Origin: Kluyvera georgiana ATCC 51603
Lineage (GTDB): Bacteria > Pseudomonadota > Gammaproteobacteria > Enterobacterales > Enterobacteriaceae
DNA: 64,000 nucleotides
Direction of reading: 5' to 3'
Assembly (NCBI RefSeq): GCF_001654985.1
Contig: NZ_LXEU01000071.1
Span: forward strand, 1 to 64,000
In this document: positions 1 through 9,110 of the stretch, piece after piece
Layout: every line of letters begins with the position of its first letter
Position numbering within the stretch: position 1 is the first letter of the stretch
Program-made: the position numbers and the translations under genes
Notes under the pieces: model-generated
Told to the model about the DNA's origin: nothing
Seen by the model: the letters and a program-made list of their open reading frames with translations, nothing else
Databases searched by the model: none

Positions 1-89
1 CGGCTTTTGACATACAGCGTACCGGCCGCCGCAAGCAGCCCGGCGCTGCACACCAGTGCAATATAGTGGGGCTTAAAGGGCAAGTTCAT
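1..89 (-). CDS. yacH: YacH family protein (DUF3300), N-terminal fragment
   Basis: Only the first 29 codons are inside the window; the gene runs off the left edge. The peptide starts MNLPFKPHYIALVCSAG and continues through a short hydrophobic stretch into LYVKSR, which matches the start of E. coli YacH and looks like a signal sequence or N-terminal anchor. A GGAGA ribosome site lies 7-8 bases before the ATG. In E. coli yacH also sits on the opposite strand upstream of acnB, so position supports the name. YacH is an uncharacterised protein of the DUF3300 family; its function is unknown and the informative part lies outside this window. Confidence 0.75.
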   Translation of the reverse strand, partial: MNLPFKPHYIALVCSAGLLAAAGTLYVKS

Positions 90-528
90 GGTGGATCTCC
101 AGAGAACTAAACAGTCCGTATGAGGGATCGGATATGCCGCGAGTATAATGAGACTGTTGTTTGTTTTTTGATTAAAGCAGGGATTTCTGCGGATGCAGGG
201 AAAATCTGACAGGAGTTTACACTTGCGCACACTCATGGCTTGAAGTTCGTTGTTACGTATAAGTAATGATTTAATAACAAAACATCTAACATCGCTGCTA
301 ACAGTTGGTTTTTTCCTATCTAAAAGGGTGATTTCCTGCTCTCTTATATCAACATTAACGATTCAGCAAATATTTAATGTTGCTTTTTTGTAAACGGATT
401 AACAGTCTCCGGAAATCCTGCTATGCTGGCCCTCGCGGTACCGGGCTTTTACCCTACAAACTGCTGTCTCACAGGAGCGTGAAGAGATCGCCGACCGCAT
501 ATGACAATGAGAGCGAGGAGATACCGTC
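90..528. promoter_or_regulatory. yacH-acnB divergent control region
   Basis: This 439-base gap separates divergent yacH and acnB and holds no credible gene. The middle part (about 240-400) is AT-rich, as expected for a control region. The best acnB promoter is listed separately at 399-427. I found no clear CRP palindrome by eye, although acnB in E. coli is under several global regulators. Confidence 0.5.
399..427 (+). promoter_or_regulatory. Predicted acnB promoter
   Basis: TTAACA (399-404) and TATGCT (422-427) are separated by 17 bases, and a TG dinucleotide at 419-420 gives an extended -10. The promoter would produce an acnB leader of about 95 bases. This is inferred from sequence only. 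Confidence 0.5.
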
Positions 529-3126
529 GTGCTAAAAGAATACCGTGAGCACGTAGCTGAGCGTGCAGCCATTGGGATTGTTGCCAAACCCTTAGATGCA
601 ACCCAAATGGCCGCGCTGGTTGAGCTGCTGAAGAATCCGCCTGTTGGCGAAGAAGAATTCCTGTTAGACCTGTTAATTAATCGCGTACCGCCGGGCGTTG
701 ACGAAGCCGCCTACGTAAAAGCGGGTTTCCTCGCCGCCGTTGCGAAAGGTGAAGCCACTTCCCCGCTGGTCTCCCCAGAAAAAGCCATTGAACTGTTAGG
801 CACCATGCAGGGTGGTTACAACATCCATCCGCTGATTGATGCGCTGGACGATGCGAAACTGGCGCCGATTGTTGCCAAAGCGCTGTCCCACACCCTGCTG
901 ATGTTCGATAACTTCTACGACGTCGAAGAGAAAGCCAAAGCGGGCAACGCCTACGCGAAGCAGGTTGTTCAGTCCTGGGCCGATGCCGAATGGTTCCTGA
1001 GCCGTCCTGCGCTGGCGGACAAAATCACCGTTACCGTCTTCAAAGTGACCGGTGAAACCAACACCGATGACCTGTCTCCGGCGCCGGATGCGTGGTCACG
1101 CCCGGATATTCCTCTGCACGCCCTGGCGATGCTGAAAAACGCCCGCGAAGGCATTGACCCGGATCAGCCGGGCAGCGTTGGCCCGATCAAGCAGATCGAA
1201 GCCCTGCAGCAGAAAGGTTTCCCGCTGGCCTACGTGGGCGACGTTGTGGGTACCGGCTCTTCCCGTAAATCAGCGACCAACTCCGTACTGTGGTTCATGG
1301 GTGACGATATCCCTCATGTACCGAACAAACGCGGCGGCGGCCTGTGCCTTGGCGGCAAAATTGCACCTATCTTCTTCAATACCATGGAAGATGCGGGCGC
1401 GCTGCCAATCGAAGTGGACGTAGCCAACCTGAATATGGGCGACGTGATTGACGTCTACCCGTACAAAGGCGAAGTGCGCAACCACGAGACCGATGAACTG
1501 CTGGCAACCTTCGAACTGAAAACCGACGTGCTGATCGACGAAGTCCGCGCCGGTGGCCGTATCCCGCTGATTATCGGTCGTGGCCTGACCACCAAAGCGC
1601 GTGAAGCGCTGGGCCTGCCGCACAGTGACGTATTCCGTCAGGCAAAAGACGTGGCGGAAAGCAGCCGCGGCTTCTCTCTGGCACAGAAAATGGTTGGCCG
1701 CGCCTGCGGCGTGAAAGGTATCCGTCCGGGCGCGTACTGCGAACCGAAGATGACCTCCGTGGGTTCTCAGGATACGACCGGCCCGATGACCCGTGACGAA
1801 CTGAAAGACCTGGCGTGCCTGGGCTTCTCTTCTGACCTGGTGATGCAGTCCTTCTGTCACACCGCCGCGTATCCGAAGCCGGTTGACGTGACCACGCACC
1901 ACACGCTGCCAGACTTCATTATGAACCGTGGTGGTGTCTCTCTGCGTCCGGGCGATGGCGTTATCCACTCCTGGCTGAACCGTATGCTGCTGCCGGATAC
2001 CGTGGGTACCGGCGGTGACTCCCATACCCGTTTCCCGATTGGTATCTCTTTCCCGGCGGGTTCGGGTCTGGTGGCGTTTGCCGCCGCGACCGGCGTGATG
2101 CCGCTGGATATGCCGGAATCTGTTCTGGTGCGTTTCAAAGGCAAAATGCAGCCGGGCATCACCCTGCGCGATCTGGTACACGCCATCCCGCTGTACGCCA
2201 TCAAACAGGGCCTGCTGACCGTTGAGAAGAAGGGTAAGAAAAACATCTTCTCTGGCCGCATCCTGGAAATCGAAGGTCTGCCGGATCTGAAAGTCGAGCA
2301 GGCGTTCGAGCTGACCGATGCTTCCGCCGAGCGTTCCGCTGCCGGTTGTACCATCAAGCTGAACAAAGAGCCGATCGTTGAGTATCTGACCTCCAACATC
2401 GTCCTGCTGAAGTGGATGATTGCAGAAGGCTACGGCGACCGTCGTACCCTGGAACGTCGCGTGCAGGGTATGGAAAAATGGCTGGCGGATCCGCAGCTGT
2501 TGGAAGCCGATGCTGACGCAGAGTACGCGGCGGTGATCGACATCGATCTGGCTGACATTAAAGAGCCAATTCTCTGTGCGCCGAACGATCCGGACGACGC
2601 GCGTCTGCTGTCCGACGTGCAGGGCGAGAAGATTGACGAAGTGTTCATCGGTTCCTGCATGACCAACATTGGCCACTTCCGTGCTGCCGGCAAGCTGCTG
2701 GACAACCATAAAGGCCAACTGCCGACTCGTCTGTGGGTGGCGCCGCCAACCCGTATGGACGCCGCGCAGCTGACCGAAGAAGGCTACTACAGCGTGTTCG
2801 GTAAGAGCGGTGCGCGTATTGAGATCCCTGGCTGTTCCCTGTGTATGGGTAACCAGGCGCGCGTGGCTGACGGTGCAACGGTGGTTTCCACTTCCACCCG
2901 TAACTTCCCGAACCGTTTAGGTACCGGTGCGAACGTCTTCCTGGCTTCTGCGGAGCTGGCGGCGGTTGCGGCGCTGATCGGCAAACTGCCGACGCCGGAA
3001 GAGTACCAGACCTACGTGGCGCAGGTGGATAAGACGGCGGTGGATACCTACCGTTATCTGAACTTCGACCAGCTTTCTCAGTACACCGAGAAAGCGGACG
3101 GCGTGATTTTCCAGACTGCGGTCTAA
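529..3126 (+). CDS. acnB: Aconitate hydratase B
   Basis: AcnB interconverts citrate and isocitrate in the TCA cycle using a [4Fe-4S] cluster, and it also acts on 2-methylisocitrate; the apo form binds mRNA. The 865-residue protein has the same length as E. coli AcnB and is nearly identical to it over long blocks. It shows the AcnB order: N-terminal HEAT-like domain, then the swivel domain ([16 protein letters not shown] near residues 235-250), then the catalytic domains. Cluster cysteines lie in the [14 protein letters not shown] motif near residue 710 and in CSLCMGNQ near residue 770. Translation begins at GTG, preceded by GCGAGGAG; the E. coli gene also uses a non-ATG start. A strong terminator follows. 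It is transcribed alone. Confidence 0.98.
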   Translation: MLKEYREHVAERAAIGIVAKPLDATQMAALVELLKNPPVGEEEFLLDLLINRVPPGVDEAAYVKAGFLAAVAKGEATSPLVSPEKAIELLGTMQGGYNIHPLIDALDDAKLAPIVAKALSHTLLMFDNFYDVEEKAKAGNAYAKQVVQSWADAEWFLSRPALADKITVTVFKVTGETNTDDLSPAPDAWSRPDIPLHALAMLKNAREGIDPDQPGSVGPIKQIEALQQKGFPLAYVGDVVGTGSSRKSATNSVLWFMGDDIPHVPNKRGGGLCLGGKIAPIFFNTMEDAGALPIEVDVANLNMGDVIDVYPYKGEVRNHETDELLATFELKTDVLIDEVRAGGRIPLIIGRGLTTKAREALGLPHSDVFRQAKDVAESSRGFSLAQKMVGRACGVKGIRPGAYCEPKMTSVGSQDTTGPMTRDELKDLACLGFSSDLVMQSFCHTAAYPKPVDVTTHHTLPDFIMNRGGVSLRPGDGVIHSWLNRMLLPDTVGTGGDSHTRFPIGISFPAGSGLVAFAAATGVMPLDMPESVLVRFKGKMQPGITLRDLVHAIPLYAIKQGLLTVEKKGKKNIFSGRILEIEGLPDLKVEQAFELTDASAERSAAGCTIKLNKEPIVEYLTSNIVLLKWMIAEGYGDRRTLERRVQGMEKWLADPQLLEADADAEYAAVIDIDLADIKEPILCAPNDPDDARLLSDVQGEKIDEVFIGSCMTNIGHFRAAGKLLDNHKGQLPTRLWVAPPTRMDAAQLTEEGYYSVFGKSGARIEIPGCSLCMGNQARVADGATVVSTSTRNFPNRLGTGANVFLASAELAAVAALIGKLPTPEEYQTYVAQVDKTAVDTYRYLNFDQLSQYTEKADGVIFQTAV

Positions 3127-3201
3127 TGGCATAGCCCGGAGGAGGCGCATCAGCGCCGACTCCGCGAGCGTCCCCGGCGTCACGTTGTTTGGCCGGGCAG
3201 G

Positions 3202-3238
3202 AAAGGTGAGAGTTTCGGCTCTCACCTTTTTTATTTTT
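3202..3238 (+). terminator. acnB rho-independent terminator
   Basis: An 11-bp perfect stem (AAAGGTGAGAG / CTCTCACCTTT, loop TTTCGG) is followed by a T-rich tract. The preceding 3127-3200 is GC-rich and contains REP-like GCCCGG and GGCCGGGC pieces. Confidence 0.9.
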
Positions 3239-3340
3239 CTATTCCTCCCGCGGCGACGCTGTTTTTATTCCTCCAGACTGCGATAATTACCCATAGGTAC
3301 AATGCAGCGGTGACGCATTGCCTTTGTAGAGGAACAGATC

Positions 3341-3703
3341 ATGGATTATGAATTTCTGCGCGACGTTACCGGAGGGGTAAAAGTACGAATGTCGATGGGC
3401 CACGAGGTGGTCGGTCACTGGTTTAATGAAGAGGTTAAAGACAACCTCTCGCTACTGGATGAAGTGGAACAGGCTGCACGCACCGTTAAAGGCAGCGAAC
3501 GCTCATGGCAGCGCGCCGGGCATGAATACACTCTGTGGATGGACGGCGAAGAAGTGATGGTTCGCGCTAATCAGCTGGAATTTTCCGGCGACGAAATGGA
3601 AGAGGGGATGAGCTACTACGACGAGGAGAGCCTGTCGCTCTGCGGCGTAGAGGATTTCCTGCAGGTAGTCGCTGCGTACCGCGAGTTTGTGCAACAGCGT
3701 TAA
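3341..3703 (+). CDS. yacL: UPF0231 family protein YacL
   Basis: This 120-residue acidic, soluble protein matches E. coli YacL (UPF0231) in length and in its [22 protein letters not shown] start. It has no signal peptide or membrane segment, and the residues between 50 and 100 are strongly acidic. A GAGGAA ribosome site precedes the ATG. Function is not known. It lies between acnB and yacC. In E. coli the next genes downstream are speD and speE on the other strand; here only 33 bases separate the yacL stop from the yacC stop. Confidence 0.9.
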   Translation: MDYEFLRDVTGGVKVRMSMGHEVVGHWFNEEVKDNLSLLDEVEQAARTVKGSERSWQRAGHEYTLWMDGEEVMVRANQLEFSGDEMEEGMSYYDEESLSLCGVEDFLQVVAAYREFVQQR

Positions 3704-3708
3704 TTGAT

Positions 3709-3728
3709 GCGGAGCCTGCGGGCTCCGC
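3709..3728. terminator. Hairpin between converging yacL and yacC
   Basis: An 8-bp perfect stem (GCGGAGCC / GGCTCCGC, loop TGCG) fills most of the 33-base gap between the yacL and yacC stops. There is no strong T tract on either side, so termination may be partial. It marks where speDE sit in E. coli. Confidence 0.5.
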
Positions 3729-3736
3729 CATGTCTG

Positions 3737-4084
3737 TTACTTCACGTAAGCCAGCAGGCTTAACGAATCACGCGCCAGCGCCTTGCATTTTTTCGCCGTT
3801 GGGATGCCGATGCCGCTGAGGTCACGGTAGCTGTCTTCACCCAGCGCCTTCATGTTAAACGTATCATAATTGCTGAGATCCCACTGGTTCTGCTGCGCGA
3901 AAAAGACCAGCGCGCGACGGATTTGGGTATTAGGCAGGTTCTGGTAGCCGCAGTCATTTTTCAGGAACACAAATACCGCCGTCAGATCGGCCATATCTTC
4001 CGCTTCAGACTCGCTTAAAGCATAACTCGAGCTGGACATCGCCAGCAGCGATCCAAGCAGCACCGTTCGGAAAAACGTCTTCAT
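3737..4084 (-). CDS. yacC: YacC, small exported protein of the PulS/OutS-like type
   Basis: A 115-residue protein with a signal peptide (MKTFFRTVLLGSLLAMSSSSYA, cleavage near residue 22) and a mature part with two cysteines (CGYQNLPN and KKCKALARD). It matches E. coli YacC in length and almost all residues. The PulS/OutS (secretion pilotin) family link is from memory of the family and is weaker than the YacC identification; no secretin operon is nearby and the protein lacks a lipobox. I chose the ATG at 4084 because an upstream in-frame extension to 4153 would run into the cueO promoter. In E. coli yacC heads the yacC-speE-speD run; here speE and speD are absent downstream. Confidence 0.85.
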   Translation of the reverse strand: MKTFFRTVLLGSLLAMSSSSYALSESEAEDMADLTAVFVFLKNDCGYQNLPNTQIRRALVFFAQQNQWDLSNYDTFNMKALGEDSYRDLSGIGIPTAKKCKALARDSLSLLAYVK

Positions 4085-4163
4085 TTCTTCTACCTTACAT
4101 CGTCGATATTCCACGTTAACATATTTACCCACAACACGGGGAGCATTATTCATGGCTTTCCGC

Positions 4164-4194
4164 TTGACCTTCCTGCAGGGGGAGGGTTTAAGCT
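4164..4194 (+). promoter_or_regulatory. CueR-type cueO promoter with 19-bp spacer
   Basis: TTGACC (4164-4169) and TAAGCT (4189-4194) are separated by 19 bases, the over-long spacing typical of MerR-family controlled promoters. Between them lies a near-palindrome ACCTTCC-N7-GGAGGGT (4167-4187), the form expected of a CueR copper operator. The transcript would start about 30 bases before cueO. Confidence 0.8.
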
Positions 4195-4228
4195 CAAATA
4201 ATCACCACAAGCCGAAAAGGAAGTACCG

Positions 4229-5794
4229 ATGCATCGTCGTGATTTTCTCAAATTAAGCGCCGCCGTCGGCGTTGCCAGCGCCTTGCCGCTATGGAGCCGT
4301 GCGGTATTTGCCGCTGAACGTCCTACGCTTGCTATTCCGCCGATCCTTACCGCCGACGCGAATAACCAGATCCTGCTGACCGTGCAGGCCGGGAAAACGC
4401 AGTTTGCGGGGAAAACGGCGACCACCTGGGGCTATAACGGCAACCTGCTGGGGCCGGCAATTCGTCTACAGCAGTGGACCCCGGCCACGGTCAAAATCCA
4501 CAATGCACTCGCGGAAGAGACCACCGTGCACTGGCACGGCCTGGAGGTGCCGGGTGAGGTCGACGGTGGGCCGCAGGGGGTCATTCAGCCCGGGGCCAGC
4601 CGCACGGTGAGCTTTACGCCGATGCAGCGAGCGGCGACCTGCTGGTTCCACCCGCATCAGCACGGTAAAACCGGGCATCAGGTCGCGATGGGGCTGGCTG
4701 GACTGGTGCTGATTGAGGATGAAGACAGCCAGAAGCTGATGCTGCCCAAGCAGTGGGGTATCGACGATATTCCGGTGATTATGCAGGACAAAAAATTCAC
4801 CGCGGCGGGCGAGATTGATTATCAGCTGGATGTGATGAGCGCCGCCGTGGGCTGGTTTGGCGATACGCTGCTGACCAACGGTGCGCCGTTCCCGCTGCAC
4901 GCCCCGCCGCGCGGCTGGCTGCGTCTGCGCCTGCTCAACGGCTGTAACGCTCGCTCGCTGACGCTTGCTATCAGCGACAAACGCCCGATGTACGTGGTGG
5001 CGAGCGACGGCGGCCTGCTGGCCGAGCCGGTGAAAGTGAACGAGCTACCCATGCTGATGGGCGAGCGTTTTGAAGTGCTGGTGGATGCCCGCGATGGCAA
5101 AGCGTTCGACCTGGTGACGCTGCCGGTTACCCAGATGGGGATGGCGGTTGCGCCGTTTGATAAGGCCGTACCGGTGCTACACATCCAACCGATCGGAATT
5201 CCGGGCTCTGGTACGCTGCCGGATACGCTGGCGAAAATGCCCGCGCTGCCGTCTCTGGACGGCCTGACCGAGCGCAAGCTCCAGCTTTCGATGGACCCGA
5301 TGCTCGACATGATGGGCATGCAGGCATTGATGCAGAAATACGGCAATCAGGCGATGGGTGGAATGGATCATGGCAACATGATGGGACACGGCGGTATGAA
5401 AATGGACCACGGCAATATGGGCCACATGCAGCACGGTGAAGGCGGGTTCGATTTCCACAATGCGAATAAGATCAACGGTAAAGCCTTTGATATGAACCAG
5501 CCGATGTTCGCGGCGGAAAAAGGCAAGTTTGAGCGCTGGGTCATTTCCGGCGAGGGCGACATGATGCTGCACCCGTTCCATATTCACGGTACCCAGTTCC
5601 GCATTTTGCGGGAAAACGGCCAGCCGCCAGCGGCGCATCGCACGGGCTGGAAAGATACGGTGCGCGTGGAAGGCGGCGTTAGCGAAGTGCTGGTGAAGTT
5701 CGATCATGAGGCCCCGAAAGATCAGGCCTACATGGCGCACTGTCACCTGCTGGAGCATGAAGATACCGGCATGATGCTTGGCTTTACCGTCTAG
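4229..5794 (+). CDS. cueO: Multicopper oxidase CueO
   Basis: CueO oxidises Cu(I) to Cu(II) in the periplasm and protects against copper. The 521-residue protein starts with a twin-arginine signal ([14 protein letters not shown] to AVFA, about residue 28), so it is exported folded through Tat. Copper ligands are visible in HWHGLEVPG (near 100), WFHPHQHGK (near 138), HPFHIHGTQ (near 447) and AHCHLLEHE (near 502, carrying the type-1 Cys). A methionine/histidine-rich insert (about 354-400, with [11 protein letters not shown] and [12 protein letters not shown]) is the Cu(I)-binding segment that covers the active site in E. coli CueO. It is divergent from yacC and carries a CueR-type promoter. Confidence 0.97.
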   Translation: MHRRDFLKLSAAVGVASALPLWSRAVFAAERPTLAIPPILTADANNQILLTVQAGKTQFAGKTATTWGYNGNLLGPAIRLQQWTPATVKIHNALAEETTVHWHGLEVPGEVDGGPQGVIQPGASRTVSFTPMQRAATCWFHPHQHGKTGHQVAMGLAGLVLIEDEDSQKLMLPKQWGIDDIPVIMQDKKFTAAGEIDYQLDVMSAAVGWFGDTLLTNGAPFPLHAPPRGWLRLRLLNGCNARSLTLAISDKRPMYVVASDGGLLAEPVKVNELPMLMGERFEVLVDARDGKAFDLVTLPVTQMGMAVAPFDKAVPVLHIQPIGIPGSGTLPDTLAKMPALPSLDGLTERKLQLSMDPMLDMMGMQALMQKYGNQAMGGMDHGNMMGHGGMKMDHGNMGHMQHGEGGFDFHNANKINGKAFDMNQPMFAAEKGKFERWVISGEGDMMLHPFHIHGTQFRILRENGQPPAAHRTGWKDTVRVEGGVSEVLVKFDHEAPKDQAYMAHCHLLEHEDTGMMLGFTV

Positions 5795-5800
5795 CCAAAA

Positions 5801-5826
5801 ACCGGATAGCGGCGACGCTATCCGGT
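5801..5826 (+). terminator. Hairpin after cueO
   Basis: A perfect 10-bp stem (ACCGGATAGC / GCTATCCGGT, 6-base loop) starts 6 bases after the cueO stop. It lacks a T tract and its ends resemble half a REP unit, so it may stabilise the 3' end rather than terminate. Confidence 0.5.
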
Positions 5827-5915
5827 AACACCCTCCAGGCGATACAAATTTTCGCCGTATCAAACGGATAATTAAATATATACTCGTGTGGATAACAATT
5901 AATCACGAGGTGAAC

Positions 5916-6440
5916 ATGTCTCTCTTTGGTAAGGTTCTGGCCGCATCTTTTGTCATGATGGTGGCGGTGTCAGCACAGGCTGACATGAAGATGGAACGTA
6001 AAAACATTCCCGAGCTGAAGTTGAGCATCGAGATCCCGCAGGTCTTCACGCCGATGCCTGACGATATGGCAAAAATCAAATACCCGTCAGAAAACCGTCC
6101 GCAGGTTATTTATAGTGATGAACGTGGTAAAGCATCCTTAGGGGTAAGTAATGGACGTCACGCGCTGCCCGCAGACAAACTGGATGTCGCAAAAGACGCG
6201 ACGCTGAAAATGCTGAGTAACTTTAAGCCGCAGGCGGAGTCCGTGACGGTTGATGGGCATAAAGCGTGGTTGATTACCTTCCGCTCCCAGGCTGCGGATA
6301 CGGAAATACTGAACATGCTGCTGGTCACGTCTGAAAACGATAAGGCAGTGCAGGCCGCGTTTAATATGACGAAAGACCTGGTGGGGCAGTATCAGGGGGT
6401 GGCGAGGGCATCGCTGCTGTCGATTAAGTTTGATAAATAA
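5916..6440 (+). CDS. Unrecognised periplasmic protein
   Basis: I do not recognise this gene, and E. coli K-12 has nothing between cueO and gcd. The start at 5916 has an ACGAGGTG ribosome site five bases before it; a longer reading from 5886 would spoil the signal peptide. The 174-residue product has a clear Sec signal (MSLFGKVLAASFVMMVAVSAQA, cut before DMKME) and no lipobox, so it should be soluble in the periplasm. The mature part alternates strands and helices: a beta-rich first half (LKLSIEIPQVFTPMPDDM, RPQVIYSD, ASLGVS), a helix (KLDVAKDATLKMLSNF), then strands and a final helix. It has no cysteines or obvious catalytic motif. The shape recalls the PsbP/Mog1/DcrB fold, which is a guess. 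It lies between two periplasmic oxidoreductase genes and ends in its own terminator. Confidence 0.8.
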   Translation: MSLFGKVLAASFVMMVAVSAQADMKMERKNIPELKLSIEIPQVFTPMPDDMAKIKYPSENRPQVIYSDERGKASLGVSNGRHALPADKLDVAKDATLKMLSNFKPQAESVTVDGHKAWLITFRSQAADTEILNMLLVTSENDKAVQAAFNMTKDLVGQYQGVARASLLSIKFDK

Positions 6441-6488
6441 CAGAGCGTTTCCCCGGGCCACAAAAACGCGTGACCCGGGGAGGGATTG

Positions 6489-6517
6489 ATGCCGACCTAA
6501 GGGTCGGCATTTTGTTT
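6489..6517 (+). terminator. Terminator after the cueO-gcd interval gene
   Basis: A perfect 9-bp stem (ATGCCGACC / GGTCGGCAT) is followed by TTTGTTT, and overlaps the end of gcd on the other strand. A second GC-rich hairpin (CCCCGGG at 6451-6457 with CCCGGGG at 6474-6480) lies just upstream. Confidence 0.85.
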
Positions 6518-8906
6518 ACTTCGTGTCGTCAGGTAACGCATAGGCCACAATATAGTCGCCCATTTTTGTGCCAAACGACCCGTGGCCGCCCGCGGAGATA
6601 ACCACGAACTGCTTACCGTTGACCTCATAGGTCATCGGCGTCGCCTGGCCGCCTGCCGGCAGACGTCCTTGCCACAGTTTCTCACCGTTGCTCATGTTGT
6701 ATGCGCGCAGGTAGTTATCGGCGGTTGCGGCGATAAACAGCACGTTACCGGCGGTGGAAATCGGGCCGCCCAGCATCGGCATCCCCATATTGAACGGCAA
6801 TGGAATTGGCAGCGGGAACGGCAGGCTATCCTGCGGCGTACCCAGACGTTTTTTCCACACCACTTCATTGGTTTTCAGATCCAGCGCGGAGATGTAACCC
6901 CAGGCCGGCTGTTTGCACGGCAGTCCGAACGGAGAGAGGAACGGGTTCAGCGTAACGCCGTACGGCACGCCGTACTGGGGCTGAATCCCCGCTTCTGTAC
7001 CGCTACCTTTCGCGTCTTTCGGCTGCTCCATCGGGTTGCCTGGGCCGCGTGGAATCAGTTTAGAGACGAACGGCAGCGCCATCGGGTTGGCAATCGCCAC
7101 CTGACGATTCGGATCGACAGAGATACCGCCCCACTCAAACATCCCTAGGTTACCCGGGAACACCAGCGTGCCTTGCTCTGACGGCGGGGTGAAGATGCCT
7201 TCATAGCGCAGCTGATGGAACATCACGCGGCACACCAGCTGGTCAAACATGGTGGCGCCCCACATGTCTGCACCGCTCAGGTCTTTCTTCGGACGGAAGC
7301 TCAGGTCAGAGAACGGCTGAGTTTTGGTGACGTAGTCGCCTTTCGCCGCGCCCTGCGGGACCGGTTTTTCCGGTGCCGGGACGACCAGCTCGCCGTTACG
7401 GCGATCCAGCACGAAGATGTTGCCGGTTTTGGCCGGTGCGTAGATAACCGGTACGGTTTTGCCATCGACGGTGATGTCTGCCAGCGTCGGCTGGGAAGGC
7501 ATATCCATGTCCCACAGATCGTGGTGAACGGTCTGGTAGCTCCAGGCTAGTTTACCGGTGGTGGCGTTCAGCGCCACAATGGAGCTGGCAAAGCGTTCCT
7601 GTTCCGGTGTACGGTTGCCGCCCCAGATATCCGGAGTAGTAACGCCCATCGGCAGGTAGACCAGGTCCAGCTTCGCATCGTAGGCCGCGGGTGCCCAGGA
7701 GTTCGGCGAGTTGAAGGTATAATGCTGGCCGGGTTGCGGAAGGGCGTTAGGATCTTTCGCGCCCGGGTCAAAGGCCCACAGCAGTTTGCCGCTGTTGACG
7801 TCGAAGCCGCGAATTACGCCAGACGGCTCGCGGGTAGAGAAGTTGTCGGTAACCGCACCGGCAATCACAATCACTTTATCGGTGATAATCGGCGGTGAAG
7901 TCGGTTCATACATTCCCGGCGTGGTGACCGGCATATCGGTTTGCAGGTTCAGAATGCCTTTGTTCGCAAAGGATTCACACAGCTTACCGGTGTCGGCATT
8001 GAGGGCAAAAATTCGGCCATCGTTCACCGGCAGAATAATACGACGCGGGCAATCGGAGACCACGTCAGGCGAGGCGTTCGCCGCCGTCGCTTCGTGATAA
8101 GACACGCCGCGGCAGGTCACGTGCTGGAAGCTCGGGTCGGTTCCCAGCTGCGGGTCGAAGTGCCACTTCTCTTTCCCGGTAGCCGCATCCAGCGCGAACA
8201 GACGCTGGTGGGCAGTACACAGATAGAGCATGTCGCCAATCTTAATCGGCGTCACTTCATTGGTGATTTCACCCGGATCGTTTGGCTGCTTCAGGTCGCC
8301 GGTGCGGAACACCCAGGCTTCCTTCAGGTTGTGCACGTTCTCCGCGTTAATTTGCTTAAGTGGCGAGAAGCGCTGGCCTTCCTGGTTACGACCATAGGCG
8401 GGCCAGTCCTGGTCTGCAATCTGCGAGATAGGCTCTGCAGGCGTGGCGTCGGCGCTCAGCGTGCCGTTCACTTCTTGCGGGTCATGGAATCCTGCCCACG
8501 TCAGAATCGCGGCGCTGACCAACAATGCTACGACCAGCGCGCCAACGGCACCGCTGGACGGCACGATCAGGCGACGCCAGACGAACGGCAGAATCAGCCA
8601 CACGCCGAAGATCACCAGCACGTCGCTGCGCGGGGTGAGCGCCCAGAAGTCGAAGCCGACTTCCCACACGCCCCAGATCATGGTGGCGACCAGCAGTACC
8701 GCATACAGCCACAGCGCCGAACGTTTACCGCGCCACAGCAGCGCGGTAACGCCCAGCATCACCAGCCCGGCGACCGGGTAATACCAGGAGCCGCCAACGG
8801 CGACCAGCCATGCTCCACCAATCAGAAGATACAAACCACAAAAAGCCGCAAAGAGGGTGGTTAGCCTCGCGAGCAGTCGTGGTTGTTGGTTTTTTGTTTC
8901 AGCCAT
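6516..8906 (-). CDS. gcd: Membrane-bound PQQ glucose dehydrogenase
   Basis: Gcd oxidises glucose to gluconolactone on the periplasmic face and passes electrons to ubiquinone; it needs PQQ and a divalent ion. The 796-residue protein equals the E. coli length. Residues 1-140 contain about five membrane segments; the rest is an eight-bladed propeller with PQQ-dehydrogenase repeats such as FALDAATGKEKWHFDP and IVALNATTGKLAW. The active-site area VHHDLWDMDMPSQP is present. E. coli makes only apo-enzyme because it lacks PQQ synthesis, so whether Gcd works here depends on pqq genes elsewhere. It is divergent from hpt; a CRP site lies over the predicted promoter. Confidence 0.97.
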   Translation of the reverse strand: MAETKNQQPRLLARLTTLFAAFCGLYLLIGGAWLVAVGGSWYYPVAGLVMLGVTALLWRGKRSALWLYAVLLVATMIWGVWEVGFDFWALTPRSDVLVIFGVWLILPFVWRRLIVPSSGAVGALVVALLVSAAILTWAGFHDPQEVNGTLSADATPAEPISQIADQDWPAYGRNQEGQRFSPLKQINAENVHNLKEAWVFRTGDLKQPNDPGEITNEVTPIKIGDMLYLCTAHQRLFALDAATGKEKWHFDPQLGTDPSFQHVTCRGVSYHEATAANASPDVVSDCPRRIILPVNDGRIFALNADTGKLCESFANKGILNLQTDMPVTTPGMYEPTSPPIITDKVIVIAGAVTDNFSTREPSGVIRGFDVNSGKLLWAFDPGAKDPNALPQPGQHYTFNSPNSWAPAAYDAKLDLVYLPMGVTTPDIWGGNRTPEQERFASSIVALNATTGKLAWSYQTVHHDLWDMDMPSQPTLADITVDGKTVPVIYAPAKTGNIFVLDRRNGELVVPAPEKPVPQGAAKGDYVTKTQPFSDLSFRPKKDLSGADMWGATMFDQLVCRVMFHQLRYEGIFTPPSEQGTLVFPGNLGMFEWGGISVDPNRQVAIANPMALPFVSKLIPRGPGNPMEQPKDAKGSGTEAGIQPQYGVPYGVTLNPFLSPFGLPCKQPAWGYISALDLKTNEVVWKKRLGTPQDSLPFPLPIPLPFNMGMPMLGGPISTAGNVLFIAATADNYLRAYNMSNGEKLWQGRLPAGGQATPMTYEVNGKQFVVISAGGHGSFGTKMGDYIVAYALPDDTK

Positions 8907-8947
8907 AGAAATGTGTCCGTTTGTTTGTTAATTATTGCTTTCATTTG

Positions 8948-8984
8948 ATTATAGGATTTAACAAGTGTGATCGAAATCACAAAA
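8948..8984 (-). promoter_or_regulatory. Predicted gcd promoter overlapped by a CRP site
   Basis: On the minus strand TATAAT (8948-8953) is preceded by a 17-base spacer and a weak -35 TTTCGA (8971-8976). The -35 lies inside a palindrome with perfect CRP core TGTGA-N6-TCACA (8966-8981), centred near -32. That position would block RNA polymerase, in line with reported negative control of E. coli gcd by cAMP-CRP. The site is about 137 bases from hpt, so it more likely serves gcd. Confidence 0.75.
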
Positions 8985-9110
8985 TGAGCTTTATTATCGA
9001 ATTAGCCGCATTAATCGTTTTGCTGGTATACTTTCTCGCTTGCTGATCAACCTCGCGGCTCTGGGTTAACAGGTTGAGTGATTTACATTTAAAATCATGT
9101 GGTTAGTTAA

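Noticed and set aside
1270-2718. Long open frame on the minus strand inside acnB
   Set aside because: It is wholly antisense to a strongly conserved gene, has no ribosome site, and its composition follows the acnB codon bias.
4085-4153. N-terminal extension of yacC
   Set aside because: The extension would lie close to or over the cueO promoter and would remove the signal peptide from the N-terminus.
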